39,806 nucleotides of DNA. Origin: Clostridiales bacterium. GTDB lineage: Bacteria; Bacillota; Clostridia; Lachnospirales; Lachnospiraceae. The DNA lies in NCBI GenBank assembly GCA_020860565.1, contig JAJBUA010000049.1:1-39806 (forward strand), given 5' to 3'. Below the pieces are notes generated by a model. The model saw nothing but the letters and a program-made list of their open reading frames with translations, had not been told where the DNA came from and did no database searches. Below, one piece after another: positions 31,958 to 39,806 of this stretch. The first letter of the stretch is position 1, and every line of letters begins with the position of its first letter. The translations under genes and the position numbers were made by a program.

Positions 31958-33654
31958 TGATGATGAAAATGAAGAGTAAAATCTATCATAATATATGTCT
32001 GATGGCTGTAATTACCATGGTACTTGTTACCATGGTAACTGCTTTTTTATTTTGTGTCGATCTGCAGAAGCAGATGAAACAGGAAGTAAAGGCGGAGCTG
32101 CGTTATCTTTCTGCGGCTATGGAAACGGATCCGCAGGGATTCCTTTCCCGATTGTCCGGTCACGGTGACGGCAACGCGGTCAACCGGATCACATGGATAT
32201 CGGCGGACGGAGAAGTGCTTTATGACAGCTATTCGGACGAAGAGAGTATGGAGAACCATGCACAGCGGCCGGAAGTGCAGCAGGCTTTGTCGACGGGGCG
32301 CGGTGACAGTACGAGGCTTTCGGATACGCTTTCGGAGCAGACCTATTACAGCGCTCTGCGGCTGTCCGACGGTACCGTGATCCGGGTGGCCAGTACGACG
32401 AGAAGCGGATTTGCAGTACTGGTACAGATGATTCCCTGGATGGCGATTATGACGCTGGTGATCTTTGCCGGAACCTTTTCCTTTGCGCGGGTGCAGACAC
32501 GTCAGATTGTCCGCCCGATCAATGAGATGGATCTGGATCATCCGGATCCGGAGAAGGTTTATGACGAGCTTTCGCCGCTGATCCGCAGAATTGAAAAGCA
32601 AAATGAGACGATTGTAAGCCAGATGGCGGAAATCTGGCAAAAACAGGAGGAGTTTACGGCGATCACGGAAAATATGGAGGAGGGTTTCATCATTGTGGAT
32701 TCCCACGCAGAGGTGCTTTCCTTCAACAGCAGCGCGATCCGGATCCTTGGTGTCAATATGATGAACCGGGATGGCAGACCGGCCAATGTGCTGGATCTGA
32801 ATCGTTCCAATGCTTTCCGTCAGGTGGTGGATCAGGCGCTGGACGGTCATCACAGCGAACAGAAACTGGAATTAAACGGAAGCTTTTATCAGATTATCGC
32901 GAATCCGGTCAATGTGAGTGCAGATAAGGGGAATGGAGCCGTCGTGATCATTCTTGATGTGACGGAGCGGGAATATCGGGAAGAGATGCGGCGGGAGTTT
33001 ACCGCTAATGTATCGCATGAGCTAAAGACGCCTCTGACGTCGATCTCCGGGTATGCGGAGATTATGCAGAACGGTATGGTGCAGCCGGAAGATATGGCGC
33101 GGTTTTCCGGAAAAATCTACAGTGAGGCGCAGCGTCTGATCTCTCTGGTCAATGATATTATCCGGCTTTCTCAGCTCGATGAAGGCAAACAGGATCTGGA
33201 AAAGTCAAAAGTAGACCTGTATATGGCGGCGTCAAGGACGCTGGATTATTTAAAGGAAACAGCAAAAAAGGCAGAGATTTCTCTCTGCCTGAAGGGTAAA
33301 CCGGTTGTTATAGAGGGCGTTTCTGCCATTCTGGATGAGATGATCTACAATCTCTGCGATAACGCCATCAAATATAATCATCCGGATGGATATGTGATCG
33401 TAACCGTCCACAAAGAAAACGGACATCCGACCTTGAAAGTAGAGGACAATGGCATCGGTATCCCGGATGCGGATCAGCCCCGTGTGTTTGAGCGCTTTTA
33501 CCGGGTAGATAAAAGTCATTCCCGCCAGATTGGCGGCACCGGACTGGGCCTGTCAATCGTCAAGCATGCGGCGATCTATCACAACGCCAGAATCGAACTT
33601 ACCAGCAAGGTTGGGAAAGGGACTACGATAAAGATTACGTTTCCGGCTTTATAA
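31957..33654 (+). CDS. phoR: PhoR-type sensor histidine kinase
   Basis: 565 residues. A membrane helix near 12-33 and another near 155-176 flank a ~120-residue extracytoplasmic part. A PAS-like domain (about 232-335) follows. The dimerisation/phosphorylation box is [13 protein letters not shown] with H354. The ATPase domain carries the N-box (DNAIKYN), the G1 box (DNGIGIP), the F-box (VFERFYRVD) and [10 protein letters not shown]. It is the partner of the upstream regulator. The 3' end overlaps the convergent asnA gene by 6 nt. The assignment to phosphate sensing comes from operon context. Confidence 0.93.
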   Translation: MMMKMKSKIYHNICLMAVITMVLVTMVTAFLFCVDLQKQMKQEVKAELRYLSAAMETDPQGFLSRLSGHGDGNAVNRITWISADGEVLYDSYSDEESMENHAQRPEVQQALSTGRGDSTRLSDTLSEQTYYSALRLSDGTVIRVASTTRSGFAVLVQMIPWMAIMTLVIFAGTFSFARVQTRQIVRPINEMDLDHPDPEKVYDELSPLIRRIEKQNETIVSQMAEIWQKQEEFTAITENMEEGFIIVDSHAEVLSFNSSAIRILGVNMMNRDGRPANVLDLNRSNAFRQVVDQALDGHHSEQKLELNGSFYQIIANPVNVSADKGNGAVVIILDVTEREYREEMRREFTANVSHELKTPLTSISGYAEIMQNGMVQPEDMARFSGKIYSEAQRLISLVNDIIRLSQLDEGKQDLEKSKVDLYMAASRTLDYLKETAKKAEISLCLKGKPVVIEGVSAILDEMIYNLCDNAIKYNHPDGYVIVTVHKENGHPTLKVEDNGIGIPDADQPRVFERFYRVDKSHSRQIGGTGLGLSIVKHAAIYHNARIELTSKVGKGTTIKITFPAL

Positions 33655-34656
33655 GAGCAGGATATTGTGTGCGCGGCATTCGTCGCGCATTTTTTGCGGC
33701 CAGAGGCTTGCCTGAACCTCGCCGATGTGAGCACGGTTTAATAACAGCATACACAGGCGGGACTGCCCGATCCCACCACCGATGGTATACGGAAGCTCCC
33801 GGTTAAGGATCATCTGATGATAGGGAAGCTTGCGGCGGTCATCGCAGCCGGCCTTAGTGAGCTGTTCATCGAGCGATTTTTCATCGACGCGGATGCCCAT
33901 GCTTGAGATCTCCAGCGCACAGTTCAACACCGGATACCAGTAGAGAATGTCGCCGTTTAACTGCCAGTCGTCATAGTCCGGGGCACGTCCGTCGTGCGGC
34001 TCTCCGGATTTCAGTTTATCTCCGATTTTCATCAGGAAAACACAGCCGTATTCCCGTGTGATCTGATTTTCCCGTTCCCTGGGAGAAAGTTCCGGGTAGC
34101 GGTCTTCCAGCTGCTGCGTGGTGATAAAGGTGATGTCGTCAGGAAGATGATTAACGGCCTGCGGGTATTTATACCAGACCTCATGCTCCATATGTTTGAC
34201 GATTTTACAGATTGTGCGCACCGCCAGTTTTAAGGTATCTTCCGTACGCTGTTCTCTCATAATAACCTTTTCCCAGTCCCACTGGTCCACATAACAGGAG
34301 TGGAGATTATCGAGTTCTTCATCGCGGCGGATGGCGTTCATATTGGTGTAAAGTCCCTCGCCGGGATCAAAACGATAACGTTTTAAAGCCAGACGTTTCC
34401 ATTTGGCGAGAGAATGCACGACTTCGACGGTTTCGGTACCGATGCCGGGCACATCAAAGGCTACCGGGCGTTCGACTCCGTTTAAGTTGTCGTTTAAGCC
34501 GCTGCTTTTTTCGAGAAAGAGAGGAGCCGAGATGCGTTCCAGATGCATCTCCCGGCCAAATTCCTGCTGAAACGTATCGCGGATGTACTTGATCGCAGAC
34601 TGAGTTTCGCGGATCGTAAGATGAGGATCATAATTTTCAGGTAATATCAGTGACAT
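33649..34656 (-). CDS. asnA: Aspartate-ammonia ligase AsnA
   Basis: 335 residues. ATP-dependent synthesis of asparagine from aspartate and ammonia, a homodimeric cytoplasmic enzyme related to class II aminoacyl-tRNA synthetases. Family signatures include [32 protein letters not shown], the active-site motif [13 protein letters not shown], and [12 protein letters not shown] near the C-terminus. The length is the family standard. GGAGAA lies upstream of the ATG on the minus strand. It follows the AEC transporter gene by 52 nt, a gap that holds a 14-bp palindrome, and may be the last gene of a putP-AEC-asnA transcript. Confidence 0.96.
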   Translation of the reverse strand: MSLILPENYDPHLTIRETQSAIKYIRDTFQQEFGREMHLERISAPLFLEKSSGLNDNLNGVERPVAFDVPGIGTETVEVVHSLAKWKRLALKRYRFDPGEGLYTNMNAIRRDEELDNLHSCYVDQWDWEKVIMREQRTEDTLKLAVRTICKIVKHMEHEVWYKYPQAVNHLPDDITFITTQQLEDRYPELSPRERENQITREYGCVFLMKIGDKLKSGEPHDGRAPDYDDWQLNGDILYWYPVLNCALEISSMGIRVDEKSLDEQLTKAGCDDRRKLPYHQMILNRELPYTIGGGIGQSRLCMLLLNRAHIGEVQASLWPQKMRDECRAHNILLL

Positions 34657-34694
34657 ATGGGTTCTCCTTTTTTATTACTGAGATGACTGAATTG

Positions 34695-34708
34695 ACAGAG
34701 ATCTCTGT
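34695..34708. repeat. 14-bp palindrome between the AEC transporter and asnA
   Basis: ACAGAGATCTCTGT is perfectly self-complementary and touches the AEC stop codon. No T-tract follows on the minus strand, so it is more likely an operator or RNA processing signal than a terminator. Confidence 0.35.
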
Positions 34709-35635
34709 TTAAACTCCGAACCAGAAACGGAAGATTACCGCCAGGATCGGGATTGTGATCATGGAGCAGAGCGTGGACAGCACAACGATGATGTTGCTTG
34801 GCCCTGCGGTGGATTCATATTTGCTTCCGGCCATCGCCAGCATGGAACCGACCGGCATACCGATTGTCATGGCACACATGCAGATCAGAAGCTTATTATC
34901 CGTCAGCAGGCTCAGGTATATCGCGGTAAGAACCGGCATTACCATCAGCCTTAAGAACGTGATGACATAGATGCGCTTTTCCCCGAAAATGTCGTGCATG
35001 GAATAATCCGCCATATTTGCGCCGATGATCAGCATGGAGAGCGGAGTTGTGACATTTCCGATAAAGCTTGCCGGCTCCAGAATCAGATCCGGCAGAGTGA
35101 TTCCGGTCAGATTGATGACGATTGCCAGTACGCCGGCGATCATGCCGGGAGTAAGCAGGCGTTTCGGGTCAAAAGCGGAGGCCTTTCCCGCATCCCGGTC
35201 GATGAGGAAGGTCGCAAGAGCATAGAAAAGGACATTATATCCGAAGTTGAAGATGGTCGTATAGAAAATCGACGAATCTCCGTACAGCGCCTGAGTAACA
35301 GGATAGCCCATGAAGGCGGTATTTGCGAGCATCAGGGAAGAAATATAGATGCCTTTGGTTCCTTTTGGCGCACGTACAAGCGTTGCAGCGAGCCAGCCGA
35401 TCAGAGGAAATGTACAGTAGAGGACAGCACCGCCAAACAGCATCAGCAGCACATCCGCCCGGCTTCCGTCCGCGATGGAACCGACAGAACTGATGATTAA
35501 GAGGGGCACTGTGATATCAACGATCATCGAAGAAAGCTTTTTATTGGTGTCTGAAGTGAGGATACCACATTTATTCAGATAGAAACCAACTCCCATGGTA
35601 AAGAGCAGCTTAAACATGGTTACAACGATTGTCAT
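34709..35635 (-). CDS. AEC family transporter
   Basis: 308 residues with about ten membrane segments, the auxin-efflux-carrier-like fold. Visible family features are the helix-break sequences VPLLIISS and ANTAFMGYPVTQALYG, and the C-terminal half block NVTTPLSMLIIGANMA. Bacterial AEC proteins carry small carboxylates such as malate or possibly amino acids. Its place between putP and asnA hints at an aspartate/glutamate-type substrate, a weak inference. The ATG follows GAGGTGG and comes 13 nt after the putP stop, so the two genes are one operon. Confidence 0.88.
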   Translation of the reverse strand: MTIVVTMFKLLFTMGVGFYLNKCGILTSDTNKKLSSMIVDITVPLLIISSVGSIADGSRADVLLMLFGGAVLYCTFPLIGWLAATLVRAPKGTKGIYISSLMLANTAFMGYPVTQALYGDSSIFYTTIFNFGYNVLFYALATFLIDRDAGKASAFDPKRLLTPGMIAGVLAIVINLTGITLPDLILEPASFIGNVTTPLSMLIIGANMADYSMHDIFGEKRIYVITFLRLMVMPVLTAIYLSLLTDNKLLICMCAMTIGMPVGSMLAMAGSKYESTAGPSNIIVVLSTLCSMITIPILAVIFRFWFGV

Positions 35636-35648
35636 AGAAAGCCACCTC

Positions 35649-37169
35649 TTAAATCGAATCGAACTCCCGAGTGATTTCCTCGGAGGGCGCCGCCGTCAGG
35701 AGTGAGACAACAACAATCAGGGCGCTGCTCACAAGAAATGCGGGAAGCAGCTCGTAGATATTCCATACGCCGCCCATCGGACGAATGAGATATTTCCAGA
35801 CAAAGATCATGACGCCGCCAGAAATCATACCGGTCAGGGCTCCCTGAAGGTTCGTACGTTTCCAGAATAAGGAGAAGAGCATGATTGGCCCAAAGGATGC
35901 ACCAAAACCCGCCCATGCGAAGGATACGATGTTAAAGACAGAACTGTTCGGATCCCAGGCCATGAAGACGGAGATGAGAGCAATGACAGCTACGGTGATT
36001 CTGGCAATATTCATGGACTGCTTTTCTGTGAGATGGATTTTAAGAAAATCCTGCAGCAGATTCTGAGAGACACTGGAAGCTGCTGTGAGCAACTGGGAAT
36101 CCGCGGTGGACATCGTACAGGCGAGGATTCCGGCAAGAACAACGCCAGCTATCAATGAGAAGAGAAAACCCTTCGCGCCCAGAAGTCCGGCAAACTGGAT
36201 GACTGTCGTCTCAGAATCCGCGCTGGTGGTAAACATCGGAATGGCGCCGGCGACGGAGGCGGCATAACCGATGATACCGATCAGGATCGCGACAAACATG
36301 GAGATAAATACCCAGATCGTAGCGATTCGACGGGAAAGCCGGATCTCTTTTTCGTCGCGCATTGCCATAAAACGGAGAAGAATATGGGGCATGCCAAAAT
36401 ATCCGAGACCCCAGGCTGTCGTAGACAGGATCATGATGGGACTATATTCAGAAGCCGTATGCGTCGCCATATCGTGAAGCTGCGTCATGCTGAGATATCC
36501 TTCCAGAGAACGGGCATTGTCTGCGACGGCATCCCAGCCGCCGGCAACGTTAATACCGAAAAAGACGATGACGACAAGTGCGATCGTCATGACGATACTC
36601 TGGATCAGGTCTGTCGTTGATACAGCAAGAAATCCGCCCATGACCGTATATCCGACAATAATGATTGCGCCGATGACCATGGAAAGGTGATAATCCGTAC
36701 CGAACAGGCTGGAAAAAAGTGTGCCGACTGCCTTAAAGCCGGAGGCCGTGTAGGGAATGAAAAAGATCAGAATGACGATGGCTGCGATGCACATCAGGAT
36801 ATTTTTGTCATCCCGGTATCTCTTTGAGAAAAACTCGGGAATTGTGATCGCGTTGCAGGTAATGGAATAGCGGCGCAGCCTCCTGGCTACAATCAGCCAG
36901 TTAAAATAGGTGCCGACGCCCAGACCGATGGCGGTCCATCCGGCGTCTGCGATACCGGTGAGGTAGGCGACTCCGGGCAGCCCCATCAGGAGCCAGCTGC
37001 TCATATCGGAAGCCTCCGCGCTCATGGCCGCGACCAGAGGGCCGAGCTTGCGTCCGCCTAAAAAGAATCCTTCCGCAGAATTGTTCCCTTTTTGGCTGAA
37101 ATAAAATCCGATACCGATCATCAGCGCGAGATAGAGAACAATCGCGAGAATAATACCAGGTTGTGACAT
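35649..37169 (-). CDS. putP: Sodium/solute symporter, PutP-like
   Basis: 506 residues, about thirteen membrane helices of the SSS family. The N-terminal signatures match sodium/proline symporters: YFSQKGNNSAEGFFLGGRKLG, SAEASDMSSWLLMGLPG and the sodium-site region following. Later features are ITIPEFFSKRYRD and the GILACTMSTADSQLL block. The ATG at 37169 follows AGGAGG. An in-frame ATG at 37229 would extend into the leader. Proline is the probable substrate by similarity. It heads a minus-strand operon with the AEC transporter. The leader is about 150 nt and contains a hairpin. Confidence 0.92.
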   Translation of the reverse strand: MSQPGIILAIVLYLALMIGIGFYFSQKGNNSAEGFFLGGRKLGPLVAAMSAEASDMSSWLLMGLPGVAYLTGIADAGWTAIGLGVGTYFNWLIVARRLRRYSITCNAITIPEFFSKRYRDDKNILMCIAAIVILIFFIPYTASGFKAVGTLFSSLFGTDYHLSMVIGAIIIVGYTVMGGFLAVSTTDLIQSIVMTIALVVIVFFGINVAGGWDAVADNARSLEGYLSMTQLHDMATHTASEYSPIMILSTTAWGLGYFGMPHILLRFMAMRDEKEIRLSRRIATIWVFISMFVAILIGIIGYAASVAGAIPMFTTSADSETTVIQFAGLLGAKGFLFSLIAGVVLAGILACTMSTADSQLLTAASSVSQNLLQDFLKIHLTEKQSMNIARITVAVIALISVFMAWDPNSSVFNIVSFAWAGFGASFGPIMLFSLFWKRTNLQGALTGMISGGVMIFVWKYLIRPMGGVWNIYELLPAFLVSSALIVVVSLLTAAPSEEITREFDSI

Positions 37170-37204
37170 GGTTTTTTCCTCCTCTTTTCTGTTAAAGAAA
37201 ACCT

Positions 37205-37223
37205 GTGTCCGCTTCGCGGGCAC
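37205..37223 (-). promoter_or_regulatory. Hairpin in the putP leader
   Basis: GTGTCCGC and GCGGGCAC form an 8-bp stem (one mismatch or wobble depending on strand) over a TTC loop. On the minus strand it is followed by AGGTTTTCTTT, about 20 nt before the AGGAGG of putP. A leaky attenuator is possible. Confidence 0.4.
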
Positions 37224-37330
37224 TTCCATACATGAAAGTGACCAAAAGTCTGTATGTTCTTAAATGTATAAGCACAGGTGCACAGCCGCTGGAGTCGTTT
37301 GATCATACTTTCATGTGAAACAACAGGCTG

Positions 37331-37359
37331 ATTATATCATGAAGAAAATGCGAACGCAA
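37331..37359 (-). promoter_or_regulatory. Promoter of putP
   Basis: On the minus strand TTGCGT (37359-37354) and a consensus TATAAT (37336-37331) have 17-bp spacing. Transcription would start near 37324, giving a leader of about 155 nt. Confidence 0.72.
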
Positions 37360-37360
37360 C

Positions 37361-37383
37361 AAAAATAGACCCATTGCGGGTCT
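37361..37383 (-). terminator. Rho-independent terminator downstream of pncB
   Basis: AGACCC and GGGTCT form a 6-bp stem with a 5-nt loop. On the minus strand it is followed by ATTTTTG, a T-tract. It lies about 160 nt past the pncB stop. Confidence 0.7.
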
Positions 37384-37396
37384 GTAAAAGGGAGGA

Positions 37397-37424
37397 GCCG
37401 ATGACCTCGTATGAGATCATCGGC
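37397..37424. repeat. Inverted repeat after pncB
   Basis: GCCGATGA and TCATCGGC are perfect 8-bp arms, with a further CTC/GAG pairing inside. No clear T-tract follows on either strand, so it is likely a 3' stability element for pncB mRNA. Confidence 0.45.
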
Positions 37425-37540
37425 GATTATGAAAAAATTTTATCAATTGGTGTAGGCTTCGCTTACATTTATTACTATACCCGGAAGTTATGAAATAAAT
37501 TTAGCGGATATTTGAAAAAATTGTAAACAAATCATGAACA

Positions 37541-38995
37541 TCAGCGGTGATACTGATCAAGCAGCTGTTTTTTCATATTCCACAGAGCCAGCGAGAGATC
37601 GACATGTACTTTGTGTGGGTTATAGAGACGGAGTGATTCCGGCCACAGCGTGTTTTTCTCCTGCGTGCAGTATTTCTGCAGATCCATGACGGATGGACTC
37701 TGATAAACCTGTTTGCCGTTTAAGAAAACAGGAATCATCAGTTCTCTCATGGTGTAGCTGCCGGGTGCAAGGTGTGTTTTCTTCCAGGTCTCGATCGGGT
37801 CGAAGAGCAGAAGAGAATTGGATGTGTCAAATTTTTCATCAACCAGGCAGATCAGATCAGCGATCACCTTGCCGGTGGCTTTGTTGTAGATTCGGCGGAT
37901 CGTTTTATTTCCCGGATTGGTAATCTTCTCCGCGTTTTCAGAGAGCTTGATCTTGGGGATGAACGTACCGGTCGTTTTGTCTTTGATGGCAGCCAGCTTA
38001 TAGACACCGCCAAAGGAAGGCGTATCTTTGGATGTGATCAGGTTCGTGCCGACGCCCCAGCTGTTGATAGCCGCTCCCTGCAGCTTCAGCGACGCGATCA
38101 GATGCTCGTCCAGATCATTGGAGGCAGAGATGACAGCATCCTCGAATCCGGCGGCATCCAGCATCTTCTTGGCCTCTTTGGAGAGATAGGCGAGGTCGCC
38201 GCTGTCGAGGCGGATACCATAGAAGGAAAGTTTGATACCGGCATCGCGCATCTCCTGGAAGACCCGGATCGCGTTCGGTACTCCGGAACCCAGCGTATCA
38301 TAGGTATCGACAAGCAGGATGCAGGCCTGCGGATAAAGTCTGGCGTAAGTGCGGAACGCGGTCAGTTCATCCGGAAAACTCATGATCCAGCTGTGGGCAT
38401 GAGTCCCTTTGACCGGTACGTCAAACATCTTGCCGCAGAGGACATTGGAAGTACCGATGCAGCCTGCGATCATAGCGGCTCTGGCGCCATAGATGCCGGC
38501 GTCCGGACCCTGTGCGCGGCGGAGGCCAAATTCCATTACGCCGTCCCCCTGAGCGGCATAGACGATACGCGCCGCTTTGGTGGCGATCAGGGACTGGTGA
38601 TTGATAATGGTCAGAAGCGCCGTTTCTACCAGCTGCGCCTCCATAATCGGAGCGATGACCTTGATGACCGGTTCACGTGGAAACATGACCGTACCTTCCG
38701 GAATCGCGTAAATATCGCCCGAAAAGTGGAAATCCTTCAGATAATTAAGAAAATCCTCCTCAAAGATACCGACCGAGCGCAGATAATCGATATCTTCCTG
38801 ATCAAAATGCAGATTGTTGATGTAATCGATTACCTGATCCAGGCCTGCGCAGATCGAATAGGCGGAGTGATCGGGGTTCGTACGGTAAAACGCGTCAAAA
38901 ATAACAGTTTCATTGGCATCCTTTTCCTTAAAATACCCCTGCATCATGGTGAGCTCATAGAGATCAGTAAGCAGAGTGAGGTTACGTTCAGACAT
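37541..38995 (-). CDS. pncB: Nicotinate phosphoribosyltransferase
   Basis: 484 residues. It joins nicotinate and PRPP to make nicotinate mononucleotide, the first step of NAD salvage. Recognisable blocks are LLTDLYELTMMQGYF at the N-terminus, EFGLRRAQGPDAG, GTHAHSW with the catalytic-site histidines, VDTYDTLGSGVPNAI and the phosphate-binding SNDLDE region. The length fits the Gram-positive form. AAGGAGA precedes the ATG on the minus strand. It is monocistronic, with a promoter overlapped by a 17-nt palindrome, so NAD- or nicotinate-responsive repression is plausible. Confidence 0.96.
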   Translation of the reverse strand: MSERNLTLLTDLYELTMMQGYFKEKDANETVIFDAFYRTNPDHSAYSICAGLDQVIDYINNLHFDQEDIDYLRSVGIFEEDFLNYLKDFHFSGDIYAIPEGTVMFPREPVIKVIAPIMEAQLVETALLTIINHQSLIATKAARIVYAAQGDGVMEFGLRRAQGPDAGIYGARAAMIAGCIGTSNVLCGKMFDVPVKGTHAHSWIMSFPDELTAFRTYARLYPQACILLVDTYDTLGSGVPNAIRVFQEMRDAGIKLSFYGIRLDSGDLAYLSKEAKKMLDAAGFEDAVISASNDLDEHLIASLKLQGAAINSWGVGTNLITSKDTPSFGGVYKLAAIKDKTTGTFIPKIKLSENAEKITNPGNKTIRRIYNKATGKVIADLICLVDEKFDTSNSLLLFDPIETWKKTHLAPGSYTMRELMIPVFLNGKQVYQSPSVMDLQKYCTQEKNTLWPESLRLYNPHKVHVDLSLALWNMKKQLLDQYHR

Positions 38996-39056
38996 AAAGA
39001 TTCTCCTTGTGTTTGGTTTGTAAAATTTAAGTAAAAATCGTGTTTAAATTGTTCAT

Positions 39057-39085
39057 ACTATAGCATCTGAGGTGAAAAATAACAA
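39057..39085 (-). promoter_or_regulatory. Promoter of pncB
   Basis: On the minus strand TTGTTA (39085-39080) and TATAGT (39062-39057) are spaced 17 bp, about 60 nt before the ATG. Confidence 0.68.
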
Positions 39086-39096
39086 TACTATTGTTA
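39080..39096. promoter_or_regulatory. 17-nt palindrome overlapping the pncB -35 box, candidate operator
   Basis: TAACAATA-C-TATTGTTA is a perfect inverted repeat. One arm contains the -35 hexamer of pncB, so a bound protein would block RNA polymerase. The cognate regulator is unknown; it could be an NAD-pathway repressor or the neighbouring XRE protein. Confidence 0.5.
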
Positions 39097-39166
39097 ATAA
39101 AATGACAATCTATGGCGGCATTTTTGTAACAGAATCTGCCATGGACATATCCTTCCATATGTTATG

Positions 39167-39212
39167 TCAAAAAATGAGCATTCCTTATATATGATATAAA
39201 AGAATGCTCATT
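39167..39212 (-). terminator. Rho-independent terminator of the XRE regulator gene
   Basis: AATGAGCATTC (39173-39183) and GAATGCTCATT (39202-39212) form an 11-bp stem with an 18-nt AT-rich loop. On the minus strand it runs into TTTTTTGAC. It lies 14 nt past the regulator stop codon. Confidence 0.8.
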
Positions 39213-39226
39213 AGAATACTGTCTGC

Positions 39227-39574
39227 TCATTCGGATTTGCTTTGCCATAATTTCATGATTCGGATCAGTTTTGTCTGTTCCTCCGGCGTGAAAGTCTGAA
39301 ACAGGCGGAGGAGTTCGGCTGTCTGTTGTTCGCCCGGAGTGTGCTGAGCTTCCTCCGGGCGTCCGGCGTCTAAGATCAGATCTACCGGGACATGGCAGAG
39401 ATCCGCATAATAGAGCAGGACACGCAGGTTGAGTTTGGCACGATTGTTTTCGACATTGCTGACAAAAGCAATCGTACACTGAAGGTCATTCGCTACTTTT
39501 TCCTGAGTCACACCGAGATCCATTCGTAATCGCTTCATTTTCTGGCCAACTTTGGCAAAATCCATTTCGTACAT
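39227..39574 (-). CDS. XRE-family helix-turn-helix transcriptional regulator
   Basis: 115 residues. A Cro/C1-type helix-turn-helix occupies about residues 9-65 (MKRLRMDLGVTQEKVANDL, then the recognition helix region AFVSNVENNRAKLNL), followed by ADLCHVPVDLIL. The C-terminal ~45 residues are a helical, charged tail (ELLRLFQTFTPEEQTKLIRIM) that could mediate dimerisation. No ligand domain is present. The ATG follows GGGGAG on the minus strand. A promoter and terminator bracket it, so it is monocistronic. Its target is unknown. Confidence 0.9.
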   Translation of the reverse strand: MYEMDFAKVGQKMKRLRMDLGVTQEKVANDLQCTIAFVSNVENNRAKLNLRVLLYYADLCHVPVDLILDAGRPEEAQHTPGEQQTAELLRLFQTFTPEEQTKLIRIMKLWQSKSE

Positions 39575-39634
39575 GATGGTTACTCCCCAATAACAATAAT
39601 GGTAAAAAGGTAAAAGAATTGATTTACATAATTG

Positions 39635-39663
39635 ATTTTAATATAAATTTTGCTTTGTTTCAA
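39635..39663 (-). promoter_or_regulatory. Promoter of the XRE regulator gene
   Basis: On the minus strand TTGAAA (39663-39658) and TAAAAT (39640-39635) are spaced 17 bp, about 60 nt upstream of the ATG. Confidence 0.62.
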
Positions 39664-39771
39664 TGCGCTTATATAGTATAATTTTATATATAATTTGAGA
39701 ACTTCGGCTCAAGTTTGAAAAGAGCACTTGACAATTCTTTCCCAAATAAAGCCTGTCTTTGACAGCATAAA

Positions 39772-39806
39772 TGCGAGAACTCCTTAATCTACAAGGTATT
39801 TTCGCA
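39772..39806. repeat. Nested hairpin at the right edge of the window
   Basis: TGCGAGAA pairs with TTTTCGCA (one G-T pair), and inside it CCTT pairs with AAGG around a 7-nt loop. It may continue past the window, so its role is unclear. The 39664-39771 DNA before it is AT-rich and shows no gene. Confidence 0.35.

Larger units (their letters stand above)
37170..37540 (-). other. Intergenic region between pncB and putP
   Basis: No gene is supported. In minus-strand order it contains a long inverted repeat after pncB (37397-37424), the pncB terminator (37367-37383), the putP promoter (37331-37359) and the putP leader with its hairpin (37205-37223). Confidence 0.7.

Noticed and set aside
37772-39034. 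Long open frame on the plus strand opposite pncB (420 codons)
   Set aside because: It is antisense to a full-length, well-conserved pncB, has no family motif and no ribosome binding site. It is open only because of codon bias on the other strand.
39729-39734. TTGACA as a plus-strand promoter at the right end
   Set aside because: No acceptable -10 hexamer lies 16-18 bp downstream, and no plus-strand gene follows within the window.

Overview
The window looks like the chromosome of an anaerobic, Gram-positive gut-type Clostridia, most likely a Lachnospiraceae member. Coding DNA is of intermediate GC, start codons are preceded by strong AGGAGG-type ribosome binding sites, and the gene set is typical: RuvAB, ZapA, a CspB-like subtilase, NrdG, a TIGR01906 membrane protein, Ala/Thr-rich lipoprotein linkers and secreted cell-wall-binding repeats. 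I see no rRNA, tRNA, CRISPR array, insertion sequence or prophage. This is mostly core and metabolic DNA.

Layout. 1-464: tail of an unknown gene, then an AT-rich leader with inverted repeats. 465-3267: amylosucrase and a PfkB sugar kinase with overlapping reading frames, a compact sucrose-use unit. 3312-4424 (minus): YprB-like RNase H-fold exonuclease. 4701-4907: small acidic unknown protein. 5083-6737: ruvA-ruvB behind a good promoter and a perfect leader hairpin. 6889-12406: zapA, a U32/DUF3656 protein, an FtsW/RodA-type glycosyltransferase and a class B PBP, a division or wall-synthesis cluster. 12523-15324: Nudix hydrolase; a RelA/SpoT-domain alarmone synthetase candidate followed by two unknown small proteins; a tandem ACT protein. 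15410-16249 (minus): secreted repeat protein. 16533-16796: HPr-like protein lacking the active-site histidine. 16881-23851: metallophosphoesterase with TIGR01906 membrane protein, M32 carboxypeptidase, CspB-like S8 peptidase, and a PIN-like nuclease candidate coupled to a second Nudix enzyme. 23846-24724 (minus): YihY membrane protein. 24922-26934: nrdG and a MATE transporter. 27082-33654: complete phosphate regulon pstSCAB-phoU-phoP-phoR. 33649-37169 (minus): putP, AEC transporter and asnA. 37541-38995 (minus): pncB. 39227-39574 (minus): XRE regulator.

The phosphate cluster is the best example of genes working together. A high-affinity ABC importer, its PhoU brake and a two-component system are in one orientation, with short gaps or small overlaps. 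The promoter region upstream carries TTTACA/TTAACA repeats at the 11-bp spacing expected for PhoP. The main surprise is the binding protein PstS: its two sequence halves are in the opposite order from the classical protein, a circular permutation readable directly from the motifs. Other points worth follow-up are the Crh-like HPr with Glu at position 15, the alarmone synthetase cluster with two unknown proteins, the PIN-like protein with a long disordered linker, and the 17-nt palindrome over the pncB promoter.
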